A stretch of 39,091 bases of DNA from an uncultured Eubacteriales bacterium (GCA_934488615.1 CAKSSJ010000020.1:1-39091), one strand, 5' to 3'. Numbered from the stretch's first letter, positions 9,111 through 16,673 are shown. The notes: generated from the letters alone by a model not told the origin. Numbers and translations: made by a program.

Positions 9111-9707
9111 TTATTTATCAAATGACGGATTGAATGCGTAGAAATTCTTTGAGTTGAGCTTATCCGTTGCGATTCTCAAGCCTTCGCCGAAGCGCTGGAA
9201 GTGGACAATTTCACGTTCACGCAGGAACTTGATTACATCACGTACATCGGGATCGTCAACAAGACGCAGAATGTTGTCGTAAGTAGTCCTTGCCTTCTGC
9301 TCGGCAGCCATATTCTCCATGAGATCGGTAATTGTATCGCCCGTTGACTGCATTTCTGCCGCAGACCACGGGAAACCGCTCGCCGCCGTCGGGTAAACAC
9401 CCGTTGTGTGATCGACAAAGTAGGTGTCAAAGCCGCTGCGCTTAATTTCGTCATACGAAAGGTTCCTCGTCAGCTGATGAACGATCGCACCGATCATTTC
9501 AAGATGTCCGAGCTCCTCGGTACCAATATCTGTCAGCAATCCTTTAAGCTCGGGATATGGCATCGCAAAACGCTGACTGAGATACCTCAGCGAAGCTCCC
9601 AACTCACCGTCCGGACCGCCATATTGCGAGATTATGATGCTCGCGTACTTGGCATTGGGTGTGGTGATCTTGACGGGATATTGCAATTTCTTTTCATAAA
9701 CAAACAT
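9111..9707 (-). CDS. cotJC: Spore coat protein CotJC (manganese-catalase-like)
   Basis: The protein is 198 aa, the usual length for CotJC. It has the ferritin-like four-helix fold of manganese catalases, with metal-ligand candidates in GTEELGHLEMIG and, in the second half, AAEQKARTTYDN and REREIVHFQRFGE. In Bacillus and Clostridia CotJC is part of the inner spore coat; catalase activity is known for some homologues but is not established here. Its ATG overlaps the cotJB stop by one base, so cotJA-cotJB-cotJC is one translationally coupled unit. Its presence indicates an endospore former. Confidence 0.95.
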   Translation of the reverse strand: MFVYEKKLQYPVKITTPNAKYASIIISQYGGPDGELGASLRYLSQRFAMPYPELKGLLTDIGTEELGHLEMIGAIVHQLTRNLSYDEIKRSGFDTYFVDHTTGVYPTAASGFPWSAAEMQSTGDTITDLMENMAAEQKARTTYDNILRLVDDPDVRDVIKFLREREIVHFQRFGEGLRIATDKLNSKNFYAFNPSFDK

Positions 9708-9952
9708 CAGCTGTTACCCCCTAAGTCCCACGGCCACGGATTTTTCAGCCATGATACGCCGGGGTCTGAATTTGAATAAAGCGGGCCGCAGTTTTCTTCA
9801 AATTCTGCAACAAGCTTTTCGTTCTTCTCTTCATACTTTTTGTAAAGCGCCAGTGCGCTGAGGTCATCGGGATGGGTGTCAAGATAGAGGTGCAGCTCCC
9901 ACATGGCAAACTGTACAGCGTCTATCTGCTGTAAAAGCATTGCTCTTGTCAT
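9707..9952 (-). CDS. cotJB: Spore coat protein CotJB
   Basis: This 81-aa protein matches the CotJB family in size and pattern. It has an N-terminal LQQIDAVQFAMWELHLYLDTHP stretch (residues 7-28) with helical aromatic residues, an acidic middle, and the conserved C-terminal WLKNPWPWD. It is a small coat component usually encoded between cotJA and cotJC, as here. The start ATG overlaps the end of cotJA by four bases (ATGA), and its stop overlaps cotJC, so expression is coupled. Confidence 0.93.
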   Translation of the reverse strand: MTRAMLLQQIDAVQFAMWELHLYLDTHPDDLSALALYKKYEEKNEKLVAEFEENCGPLYSNSDPGVSWLKNPWPWDLGGNS

Positions 9953-10182
9953 CTCATACCACGACCCATAAAGGGCTTATCGAGGACAGGGAAAAGGGTA
10001 CCGATCTTGAGCGCCTTCATTTCATCGTAGGTGGTTGTATCCGTCTGAAACGGAACGTATGCCATTGCGACGACGGGATCCTCGGGCAGGGCGGTCGTGA
10101 ATCCCGACTGCATTGTTGGGGAAGCACTCCTTGCAAATCCCATGGGCGCCTTGGCAGAGCGTTCATATGGATAATTGTTCAA
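9949..10182 (-). CDS. cotJA: Spore coat protein CotJA (TTG start)
   Basis: A 77-aa Pro/Thr-rich protein containing the CotJA-like core AMAYVPFQTDTTTYD ... ALKIGTLFPVLDKPFMG. It is the first gene of the coat operon. The start codon is TTG at 10182-10180, supported by a strong AAAAAGGAG Shine-Dalgarno 9 bases upstream; no better ATG exists near the N-terminus. The promoter was not identified with confidence; sporulation genes normally use sigma-E or sigma-K, whose consensus is weak. Confidence 0.9.
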   Translation of the reverse strand: MNNYPYERSAKAPMGFARSASPTMQSGFTTALPEDPVVAMAYVPFQTDTTTYDEMKALKIGTLFPVLDKPFMGRGMR

Positions 10183-10259
10183 TTTGATTAACTCCTTTTT
10201 GTAAAGGTCTTTCGGCTATTGCCTATTAACAGGATATGCTAAGCCGCAGAAGGTGGCAC

Positions 10260-10292
10260 AAAAAAGAACCGCTTCCGTTTTCGGAGGCGGTT
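10260..10292 (-). terminator. Rho-independent terminator after the PHP gene
   Basis: An 11-bp GC-rich stem with one G-T pair (10267-10277 with 10282-10292) and a 4-base loop is followed on the minus strand by six U. It ends the marR-ABC-plsC-PHP transcription unit and lies just upstream of cotJA. Confidence 0.88.
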
Positions 10293-10308
10293 GAAATTAT
10301 GTGTTTTG

Positions 10309-11013
10309 TTAAACGATGAAATGCTCGCCGACCTGGAAAACAAAGTCGCCGCTTTTTAGCAGAGATACAAGCCCATACTCATTTTCGGGAATGTGCGGAG
10401 CTCTCGTTGCGCAGAGATTTTCATGGCTGATGTGGTGATAATCCGTTCCCATGGTTGCGATTTTTCCGTTCTCCCTTGCGTATTTTTCGGCGAGGGCAAC
10501 TCTCGAATTATGGTTCGGATGCATGTTGAAGGCTTCAACTCCGTCCAGATATTTTTCGAAGCCAAGCGTCATATCGTCTCTGAAAGGATGGGCCTGCAGC
10601 AGGAACATATCGTCGGTTTTGAATTCTTTAACGAAATTTTCAAGGGTCGTGTCAGTTAAGGCATACATTTCTTCAAGCTGATAAAGATCAAAGCCGAAAA
10701 TGAGGTAGTCGTTATCGTTTTGATTCAGAAATCTCAGCTCGGCACCGAGATAAACCTTTATTCCGAGTCTTTCGCCTGTTTCAAATGCCTTGTAAAAGTC
10801 ATTGCGGAAGGTCTGGAGAAAGTTTATATCGTCGGGTCGCTGATAAAAATGGTTTGTTATTGCGATTCCGTCATAGCCTGCGTTGTGAAAAATTGTAACA
10901 ACGTCCTCGGGCTTTACCTGCGAGCAACGGCTGGCAGGGGAGGTGTGAGCGTGAAGCTCAAGCCTGTACGGATATGCCTTCTTTATTTGTTCTTCTGCGT
11001 TTTCTTTAAACAT
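10309..11013 (-). CDS. PHP-domain metal-dependent phosphoesterase
   Basis: The 234-aa protein has the PHP (polymerase and histidinol phosphatase) layout: HxH near the N-terminus (LELHAHTSPASRCSQV), then YDGIAITNHF, a central LLQAHPF, AFNMHPNHNSR, and a C-terminal GTDYHH. These His and Asp residues are the expected metal ligands. Such stand-alone cytoplasmic PHP proteins hydrolyse phosphoesters, but the substrate cannot be inferred. The ATG has GAGGAG 8 bases upstream, lying across the stop of the acyltransferase gene (12-base gap), so the two genes are probably co-transcribed and coupled. Confidence 0.88.
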   Translation of the reverse strand: MFKENAEEQIKKAYPYRLELHAHTSPASRCSQVKPEDVVTIFHNAGYDGIAITNHFYQRPDDINFLQTFRNDFYKAFETGERLGIKVYLGAELRFLNQNDNDYLIFGFDLYQLEEMYALTDTTLENFVKEFKTDDMFLLQAHPFRDDMTLGFEKYLDGVEAFNMHPNHNSRVALAEKYARENGKIATMGTDYHHISHENLCATRAPHIPENEYGLVSLLKSGDFVFQVGEHFIV

Positions 11014-11025
11014 AACTGTCGCTCC

Positions 11026-11829
11026 TCAGATTTCATTGACCATCATTTTATAAACCATTTCGCCGATCTCGTTGGTTTTTAGGTCGGCGATTTTTTCGTA
11101 AGGAATTACATCAAGAATTTTCAGATAAACGTTTGAGTGCCGCCTGAACATATTTTTGTTGGCTTCCCTTGTGTTCCTTACAACGGAAACTACAATCGGA
11201 GCCTTTGCCTTTTTGGCGATTTTAAATGCACCGTTTCTGAACGGGAGAAGAGTTCCCTCTTTCTTGTTGACGTAGCCCTCGGGGTAAATTCCCATTGCAC
11301 ATACGCCGTTTATGATGTTGTCCGCCGCTCTGTTGATCGCTTTGACGGCCTCGCGGTTGTTCTCTCTGTCGAGCCCGACACAGCCCGATTTCGCAAGATA
11401 TTTTCCTGCGGCAAAGATACCGAAAATCTCTTTCTTTGCGACAAAGGCAAGATTTTTGTCCGCCAAAGCGGTTATCGTTATCATCGGGTCAAAGGTTGAA
11501 AGATGATTGCAAACGAGCAAAAAACGCCCGTCATCGGGCACAAGCTCCTTGCCATCAACATGGACATTGACCTTTGCGGTTTTAAGGAAAAGATTGATGC
11601 TTGAAAGCATGAAGCTTCGGTACGAATTGTGGATATTGCTTGTGTAGACCTTGTCAGTCGTGAAAGAATACAGGCAGAAAATGCCGAGGTGAAGCAATAA
11701 AAAGCAAACGTATATCAAAGGAAACAGCAAAAGCGGCTTCCAAATATCTCCGAAGCTTTTGACAAAGCCCTTGAAGTACGTTATGAGAAAATCAACAAGT
11801 GCGCTGAGCACCGCATATACCAAAGCCAT
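11026..11829 (-). CDS. PlsC-like 1-acylglycerol-3-phosphate acyltransferase
   Basis: This 267-aa membrane-associated protein has an N-terminal hydrophobic segment (residues 15-60, two helices) and the lysophospholipid acyltransferase motifs: NHLSTFD (the H-x4-D catalytic box), KKEIFG, GCVGLDREN, and MGIYPEGYVNK in place of the usual FPEGTRS. It would acylate lysophosphatidate or a related glycerolipid on the cytoplasmic membrane face. The ATG follows GGGAG at 5 bases. It lies 86 bases after the ABC exporter gene, separated by a hairpin without a U tract, so read-through from the marR promoter is plausible. Confidence 0.88.
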   Translation of the reverse strand: MALVYAVLSALVDFLITYFKGFVKSFGDIWKPLLLFPLIYVCFLLLHLGIFCLYSFTTDKVYTSNIHNSYRSFMLSSINLFLKTAKVNVHVDGKELVPDDGRFLLVCNHLSTFDPMITITALADKNLAFVAKKEIFGIFAAGKYLAKSGCVGLDRENNREAVKAINRAADNIINGVCAMGIYPEGYVNKKEGTLLPFRNGAFKIAKKAKAPIVVSVVRNTREANKNMFRRHSNVYLKILDVIPYEKIADLKTNEIGEMVYKMMVNEI

Positions 11830-11844
11830 AATAACTCCCGAGTC

Positions 11845-11876
11845 AAGGCAGCGCCGCGCAGATCACGGCGCGCCTT
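11845..11876 (-). other. GC-rich hairpin between ABC exporter and plsC-like gene
   Basis: The arms 11845-11856 and 11866-11876 pair over 11 bp with one bulged base around a 9-base loop. On the minus strand no U tract follows, so it does not look like a normal terminator. It may be a processing or stability element, or a weak attenuator. Confidence 0.45.
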
Positions 11877-11915
11877 AAAGTGAAATCACGATTAGTTTTT
11901 GTTAAATCGCTGATG

Positions 11916-13850
11916 TTATTCTTCCTTATCGAACGAGCCTGTATAGAGCTGATAATATCTGCCCTGAGCGGCGATAAGATCGTCATGATTGCCGCGCTCG
12001 ATTATACGTCCGTGTTCAAGTACCATTATAACATCGGAATTCTGAATTGTCGAGAGCCTGTGAGCAATAACAAATACGGTTCTGCCCTTCATCAAAGCAT
12101 CCATGCCCTTTTGAACGATCGTTTCGGTTCTTGTGTCGATCGAGGACGTTGCTTCGTCGAGAATCATAACGGGCGGATCGGCAACTGCGGCTCTTGCGAT
12201 TGCAAGCAGCTGACGCTGACCCTGCGAAAGATTACCGCCGTTGGCTGTCAGCATAGTGTTGTAGCCGTCGGGAAGCATACGGATGAATTCATCGGCATTG
12301 GCGAGCTTTGCCGCCGCGATACATTCATCGTCTGTTGCGTCGAGCTTGCCGTAACGGATATTCTCCATGACCGTGCCTGTGAACAGGTTCGTTTCCTGAA
12401 GAACAATTCCGAGTGAATGACGAAGATCGTCCTTTTTAATTTTATTGATGTTGATTCCGTCGTAACGAATCTTGCCGTCGGCAACGTCGTAGAAACGATT
12501 GATAAGGTTTGTAATTGTTGTCTTGCCTGCGCCCGTTGCACCGACAAATGCGACCTTCTGACCGGGCTCGGCAAAGAGTGAAATATCATGAAGAACGATT
12601 TTATTCGGGTCATAGCCGAAGTCCATATGCTCCATGCGAACGTCGCCCATGAGCTTGGTATAGGTAACGCTTCCGTCCTCGTGGGGGTGTTTCCATGCCC
12701 ATGTTCCCGTGCGCTCCTTACATTCAACGAGCTTGCCGTCAACCTCTTTTGCGTTGACAAGTGTAACATACCCGTCGTCAACCTCGGGCTTTTCATCCAT
12801 AAGGTCGAAAATTCTGTCTGCACCTGCAAGAGCCATAACGATGCTGTTAATGTGCTGAGAGATCTGGCTGATGTTGTTCGTGAACTGTCTTGTCATGTTG
12901 AGGAAAGGAACTACAACTGCAATACCGAGCGCCTGACCCGAGAATGAAAGATTGTGAACGTTGGGCGAGAGAATGAGAAGTCCGCCGATGAAAGCGATAC
13001 AGACATAGAGAATGTTGCCGATATTGCCCATGATAGGCATAAGGATGTTCGCAAAGCTGTTTGCCTTTGAGGCCTCCTTGAAAAGCTCACCGTTGATTCT
13101 GTCAAAATCCTTGCAGCTTTCCTGCTCATGGTTAAAGACCTTGACGACCTTCTGCCCGCTCATCATTTCTTCAATGAAGCCCTCTGTTTTACCGAGAGCC
13201 TTTTGCTGACGGACAAAGAATTTCGCCGAATTGCCTCCGACTGTTTTGACAACTATCATCATAAGACCTACCGCGCCGAATACGATAAGCGTCATCCAAA
13301 CGCTAAGGTAGAGCATGTAGGCTACAAGAATGATGATCGTCAGTGCCGACTGAATGAGGGCGGGCATAGCCTGCGAAACAAGCTGTCGAAGTGTGTCGAT
13401 ATCGTTTGTATAGTAGGACATTATGTCGCCGTGGGGGTGAGTATCAAAATATTTTATCGGCAGCTTTTCCATCTTGCCGAACATTTTCTTACGGGTCTTA
13501 TTGAGAAAGCCCTGCGTCACGATCGCCATTATTCTTGCGTGGAAGAAGGAAGCGATAACACCCGCAAGATAAATGCAGCCCATTGTTGCAATGATTTTGA
13601 TAATATTCGGCAGTGCCGCATCCCAGCCCGTACTTATTCCTTTCTCAATCTCAACGATAAAGTTGTTAAGGAAGAGATTGGAGGTTGTTGAAGCGAGAGT
13701 TGAAAGAATAATGCAGATAACAACAATAATAAGCGGAGCCTTATACTCGCTGAAAAGCATTTTAAGAATTCTTTTAAATGTTCCCTTTTTAGCTCCCGAT
13801 TTCATTCCCATCATCGGGGCTCGTCTTCCTTTCGGCATCGGATTACTCAT
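11916..13850 (-). CDS. ABC exporter half-transporter with canonical ATP site (second subunit)
   Basis: The protein is 644 aa from the ATG at 13850, whose Shine-Dalgarno (GGCAGGTGA) lies in the end of the upstream gene; the two overlap by 8 bases. An N-terminal extension rich in Met, Gly and Lys precedes six transmembrane helices (about 35-330), then a nucleotide-binding domain. The NBD has Walker A GATGAGKTT, signature LSQGQRQ, Walker B VMILDEATSSID with the catalytic Glu, and an H-loop IAHRLST. Before the NBD is an about 50-aa insertion (around KECKERTGTWAWKHPHEDGS). Paired with the next gene it should form a heterodimeric multidrug-type exporter, like BmrCD or LmrCD. The substrate is unknown. 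Confidence 0.92.
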   Translation of the reverse strand: MSNPMPKGRRAPMMGMKSGAKKGTFKRILKMLFSEYKAPLIIVVICIILSTLASTTSNLFLNNFIVEIEKGISTGWDAALPNIIKIIATMGCIYLAGVIASFFHARIMAIVTQGFLNKTRKKMFGKMEKLPIKYFDTHPHGDIMSYYTNDIDTLRQLVSQAMPALIQSALTIIILVAYMLYLSVWMTLIVFGAVGLMMIVVKTVGGNSAKFFVRQQKALGKTEGFIEEMMSGQKVVKVFNHEQESCKDFDRINGELFKEASKANSFANILMPIMGNIGNILYVCIAFIGGLLILSPNVHNLSFSGQALGIAVVVPFLNMTRQFTNNISQISQHINSIVMALAGADRIFDLMDEKPEVDDGYVTLVNAKEVDGKLVECKERTGTWAWKHPHEDGSVTYTKLMGDVRMEHMDFGYDPNKIVLHDISLFAEPGQKVAFVGATGAGKTTITNLINRFYDVADGKIRYDGININKIKKDDLRHSLGIVLQETNLFTGTVMENIRYGKLDATDDECIAAAKLANADEFIRMLPDGYNTMLTANGGNLSQGQRQLLAIARAAVADPPVMILDEATSSIDTRTETIVQKGMDALMKGRTVFVIAHRLSTIQNSDVIMVLEHGRIIERGNHDDLIAAQGRYYQLYTGSFDKEE

Positions 13851-15591
13851 CAAAATCACCTGCCTTTGTCTGAGATTCAAATACCTCGCGGTAAATTTCG
13901 TTGCTTTCCATAAGCTCATCGTGAGTGCCGATTCCGTTGACCTCACCATTGTGAAGAACGATTATTCTGTCGGCGTCCTGAACAGACGAAATACGCTGAG
14001 CAATAATGAGCTTGGTCGTGTCGGGAATTTCCTCGCGGAAAGCCTTTCTTATCATTGCGTCGGTCTTTGTGTCAACGGCGCTTGTGGAGTCGTCGAGAAT
14101 AAGGATTTTCGGCTTTTTAAGCAGGGCTCTTGCGATGCAAAGTCGCTGCTTCTGTCCGCCTGAAACGTTTGCGCCGCCTCGTTCGATGTGGGTGTCATAC
14201 TTGTCGGGCATCTGCTCGATAAATTCATCGGCCTGAGCGAGCTTGCAAGCTCTGATTATATCCTCATCGGTTGCGTTTTTATCGCCCCAGCGAAGATTTT
14301 CTTTAATCGTTCCCGAGAAAAGAACATTCTTCTGAAGCACGACGGAAACCGCGTCGCGCAGGGTCTTAATGTCATATTTTCTGACATCGACTCCGCCGAC
14401 CTTGACGCATCCGCCTGTTATGTCGTAAAGCCTCGGAATGAGCTGGATAAGCGTTGATTTACTGCTTCCCGTTCCGCCGATTATGCCTATAGTTTCTCCC
14501 GAGTTAATGTGGAAGTTTATATTGCGCAGTGTATTGACCTCCTGCGTTTTTGAGTAGGCAAACTCAACATTTTCAAAGTCGATAGAGCCGTCCTCAACCT
14601 TGCAAACAGCGTTTGAAGGATTCCTGATCGTGCTGCCTTCTTCAAGAACCTCGACAATACGGCTTGCCGAAGCAAAAGACATGGAAATCATAACGAGCGT
14701 CATTGAAACCATGAGAAGGCTCATAAGAACCTGCATGCCGTAAGTCAGGATCGAAGAAAGTCCGCCGACCTTGAGATCTACTCCGCCCGATGTAACAATT
14801 ATCTTTGCACCGAAATAAAATACTATGAGCATGATAACATAGATTGCGGCGCTGACAAGGGGATTGGTGAGAGCCATAAGCTTCTCTGCCTTTGTGAAGT
14901 CGTTACATACATTGTCGGAAGCGACAGAAAACTTTCGGTTTTCAAAGTCCTCACGGACAAATGATTTAACCGCTCTGATACCTGCAACGTTTTCCTGGAC
15001 GGAATTGTTGAGCGCATCATAACGCTTGAATATTTGCTTGAACAGCGGCATTACCATCTTTATCATCAGCACAAGTCCGATTGCAAGAAAAGGAATAAGC
15101 GCAACAAATGCCGTTGTCAGCTTCGGGCTGAGCCTGATTGTCATAACAATTGAGAAAACAAGCATCAGCGGGCTTCTGATTGCCGTCCTTATTATCATCA
15201 TGTATGAGTTCTGGACGTTTGTTACGTCAGTCGTCAGTCTTGTTACAAGGCTCGATGCCGAAAATTTATCAATGTTTGAAAATGAATAGTTCTGAACCGC
15301 ATAGAAAAGATCGTGTCGGAGATTTTTGGCAAAGCCGCACGAGGCAACAGCGCAAAAATGTCCTGCAAGCGCACCGCAGGCAAGCGAGCAAATTGCAAGA
15401 ACTACAAGCTTGATTCCGTAGCTTGTGATGAAATCCATTCCTTGACCGTCCTTGATACCGTCAATGAGCTGAGCTGTTATAAAAGGTATAAAGCACTCAA
15501 TGACGACCTCGCCCGTGATAAACAGCGGACTGAGCAGAGATGGCAGCTTGTATTCTCGGATACATTGCATAAGTCGTTTTATCATATGCAT
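13843..15591 (-). CDS. ABC exporter half-transporter with degenerate ATP site (first subunit)
   Basis: The protein is 582 aa with six transmembrane helices (about 15-310) and one nucleotide-binding domain: Walker A GGTGSSKST, signature VSGGQKQ, Walker B ILILDDSTSAVD, H-loop region IAQRISS. The catalytic Glu after Walker B is Asp, and the H-loop His is Gln, the hallmarks of the degenerate site in heterodimeric exporters such as BmrC/LmrC. It therefore needs the canonical subunit encoded next. The ATG at 15591 follows GGAGG at 9 bases and lies 1 base after the marR stop, so it is co-expressed with the regulator. Confidence 0.93.
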   Translation of the reverse strand: MHMIKRLMQCIREYKLPSLLSPLFITGEVVIECFIPFITAQLIDGIKDGQGMDFITSYGIKLVVLAICSLACGALAGHFCAVASCGFAKNLRHDLFYAVQNYSFSNIDKFSASSLVTRLTTDVTNVQNSYMMIIRTAIRSPLMLVFSIVMTIRLSPKLTTAFVALIPFLAIGLVLMIKMVMPLFKQIFKRYDALNNSVQENVAGIRAVKSFVREDFENRKFSVASDNVCNDFTKAEKLMALTNPLVSAAIYVIMLIVFYFGAKIIVTSGGVDLKVGGLSSILTYGMQVLMSLLMVSMTLVMISMSFASASRIVEVLEEGSTIRNPSNAVCKVEDGSIDFENVEFAYSKTQEVNTLRNINFHINSGETIGIIGGTGSSKSTLIQLIPRLYDITGGCVKVGGVDVRKYDIKTLRDAVSVVLQKNVLFSGTIKENLRWGDKNATDEDIIRACKLAQADEFIEQMPDKYDTHIERGGANVSGGQKQRLCIARALLKKPKILILDDSTSAVDTKTDAMIRKAFREEIPDTTKLIIAQRISSVQDADRIIVLHNGEVNGIGTHDELMESNEIYREVFESQTKAGDFDE

Positions 15592-15592
15592 A

Positions 15593-16051
15593 TCAGCATT
15601 CCTCCTTTTCCTTTAAATAATAGTTTTTGAGATTTTGCTTCATTCTTTTGAGATAATCATACAAAGCTTTCTTTTCCTCGGGGCTGAAGCCCTCGGTCAG
15701 AACGCTTTCAACAAGCGTCATATCCTCTGCCATAAGGTGCGATATAGCCTTCGATTTGTCCGTCATGACAATTTTTTTCAGACGTGCGTCGTGACTTACC
15801 GACTGCCTTTCCACAAGACCCTTTTGCTCCATGAGATTTATGACCTTTGAAGCGGTCGAGCGTGTTATTCCAAAGGCTTTTTCAATATCCTTTTGGAAAA
15901 CATCGTGATCGCTGTTCTCGCTGAGATATCCGATTATGCAACCGTTTGTGCCTGTCATGGATTCTATTTTCTTTTTGTTAGGCAGATTTTCAATGAATCT
16001 GTAAATCAGGTGCGAAAGCGACCGCAGTTCATTATGAACTGTATCTTTCAT
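15593..16051 (-). CDS. MarR-family transcriptional regulator
   Basis: A 152-aa winged-helix protein: helices, then the DNA-binding core QKDIEKAFGITRSTASKVINLMEQKGLVER (residues about 54-83) with the wing SVSHDARLKKIVMTDKSK, and dimerisation helices at the C-terminus. It probably represses its own operon and the ABC exporter and responds to an exported compound. I chose the ATG at 16051 rather than the upstream GTG at 16060, because the GGGAG Shine-Dalgarno sits 8 bases before the ATG but directly abuts the GTG. The promoter is a perfect sigma-A site containing a small inverted repeat. Confidence 0.93.
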   Translation of the reverse strand: MKDTVHNELRSLSHLIYRFIENLPNKKKIESMTGTNGCIIGYLSENSDHDVFQKDIEKAFGITRSTASKVINLMEQKGLVERQSVSHDARLKKIVMTDKSKAISHLMAEDMTLVESVLTEGFSPEEKKALYDYLKRMKQNLKNYYLKEKEEC

Positions 16052-16089
16052 AATATTCACTCCCTTACATATTTTGTACGACGTTCAAC

Positions 16090-16118
16090 ATTATAGTTTA
16101 CTATCCAACAATTGTCAA
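16090..16118 (-). promoter_or_regulatory. Sigma-A promoter of the marR-ABC operon
   Basis: On the minus strand TTGACA (16118-16113), a 17-base spacer and TATAAT (16095-16090) match the consensus exactly, about 40 bases upstream of marR. Strength without control would be high, so repression is expected. Confidence 0.9.
16094..16103. promoter_or_regulatory. Candidate MarR operator
   Basis: The inverted repeat TAGT-TT-ACTA overlaps two bases of the -10 box and extends into the spacer of the marR promoter. A near direct repeat (TTCAACA / CCAACAA) flanks it. Position suits autorepression by the adjacent MarR protein. The site is short and the assignment is inferred. Confidence 0.45.
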
Positions 16119-16164
16119 TATTTTTGACTGTAAACAAATTATGAATTTTTATGACGCGATTTAA

Positions 16165-16215
16165 AGAAAAAATCACCCGAAAAGGAAGGGGGGAATAAAA
16201 CCTTTTCGGGTGATT
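16165..16215 (-). terminator. Terminator of the small-ORF transcript
   Basis: A perfect 15-bp stem (16171-16185 with 16201-16215) around a 15-base purine-rich loop is followed on the minus strand by a U-rich run. It ends the 16490-16365 small-ORF transcript and insulates the marR promoter from it. Confidence 0.88.
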
Positions 16216-16364
16216 ATGAGTTCTGCCTTTGCCGTCATGCAATTCCGATCTCTCGGAACCGATAAATTATCGGGGTGCAATCCGCATGGCGGTTGAGTAG
16301 GGCATAGAGAATTTCAATATTAACGGCTCGCAAAAGCCGATGCTCTTATGGCGATGAGTCCGCC
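16216..16364 (-). ncRNA. Structured 3' region of the small-ORF transcript (putative RNA element)
   Basis: Between the small-ORF stop and the terminator the minus-strand transcript can form five consecutive stem-loops: 16350-16364 (GGCG/CGCC), 16324-16339 (CGGCT/AGCCG), 16278-16295 (CCGC/GCGG, extended with a bulge), 16259-16273 (CCGATAA/TTATCGG) and 16243-16258 (TTCCGA/TCGGAA). The last two abut directly, and the terminator stem follows. No protein-coding frame is evident. I do not recognise a known RNA family. It may be a 3' regulatory or stabilising region, or a small RNA sharing the transcript. Confidence 0.55.
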
Positions 16365-16490
16365 TTAGAACTTTCTGGCAATAGCGCCTGCTGTCAGAAG
16401 GTTCAAGAGAGCACGGAATGAAAACTTCTTTTCATTTGCGATCTCGTTCAATATTTTTTCCTCTGCTACATAGTACATGTTGTTTTTCAT
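16365..16490 (-). CDS. Uncharacterised 41-aa small protein with strong promoter
   Basis: The ORF begins at ATG 16490 and reads MKNNMYYVAEEKILNE, then IANEKKF, ending in LLNLLTAGAIARKF. It has an acidic-helical first half and a hydrophobic-basic second half that could form an amphipathic helix. AAAGGA lies about 11 bases upstream of the ATG, and a perfect TTGACA-17-TATAAT promoter lies about 36 bases upstream. The unit ends in a clear terminator after a heavily folded 3' region. It is divergent from a membrane M20 peptidase. No family is recognised; a signalling or modified-peptide precursor, a membrane-active peptide or a leader are all possible. Coding is supported by promoter, Shine-Dalgarno and terminator, not by homology. 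Confidence 0.6.
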   Translation of the reverse strand: MKNNMYYVAEEKILNEIANEKKFSFRALLNLLTAGAIARKF

Positions 16491-16525
16491 AAGTCATTCA
16501 TTCCTTTCTTTCTTTTTGTGACTAC

Positions 16526-16554
16526 ATTATAGCACCGATGTTATTATTTGTCAA
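16526..16554 (-). promoter_or_regulatory. Sigma-A promoter of the small-ORF transcript
   Basis: TTGACA (16554-16549), 17-base spacer, TATAAT (16531-16526) on the minus strand: an exact consensus. Transcription should start near 16519. Confidence 0.9.
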
Positions 16555-16560
16555 GCGTTT

Positions 16561-16590
16561 TGCACAAATAATTTATGCTCAATTTGTGCA
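16561..16590. promoter_or_regulatory. Inverted repeat upstream of the small-ORF promoter
   Basis: The arms TGCACAAAT (16561-16569) and ATTTGTGCA (16582-16590) are a perfect 9-bp inverted repeat 12 bases apart, ending 6 bases upstream of the -35 box. This is the position of a typical activator or repressor operator. Confidence 0.55.
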
Positions 16591-16632
16591 TTTTTACCTA
16601 ACAAAAATTGTGCTATGTGCATAATCACCTAA
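16585..16632 (+). repeat. Two direct repeats TGTGCA-N5-ACCTAA, 31 bp apart
   Basis: Copies are at 16585-16601 and 16616-16632; the 12 fixed bases are identical and the central five differ. The 31-bp period is three helical turns, so a dimeric or cooperative regulator could bind both on one DNA face. The first copy shares TGTGCA with the inverted repeat at 16561-16590. Confidence 0.55.
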
Positions 16633-16651
16633 TTACAATATATTCAATAGT

Positions 16652-16673
16652 GTCAAAAAGTGTGGTTTTTGAC
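16652..16673. promoter_or_regulatory. Inverted repeat upstream of the plus-strand promoter
   Basis: GTCAAAAA (16652-16659) and TTTTTGAC (16666-16673) form a perfect 8-bp inverted repeat with a 6-base centre. It lies 2 bases upstream of the TTTACA -35 box at 16676, so it may be an operator. Confidence 0.5.

Noticed and set aside
10231..10238. CATATCCT on the minus strand as a sigma-E -10 box for cotJA
   Set aside because: It matches only 6 of 8 consensus bases and has no matching -35, so it is not strong enough to call.
16052..16060. GTG start of marR at 16060
   Set aside because: The GGGAG Shine-Dalgarno abuts the GTG; spacing only fits the ATG at 16051.
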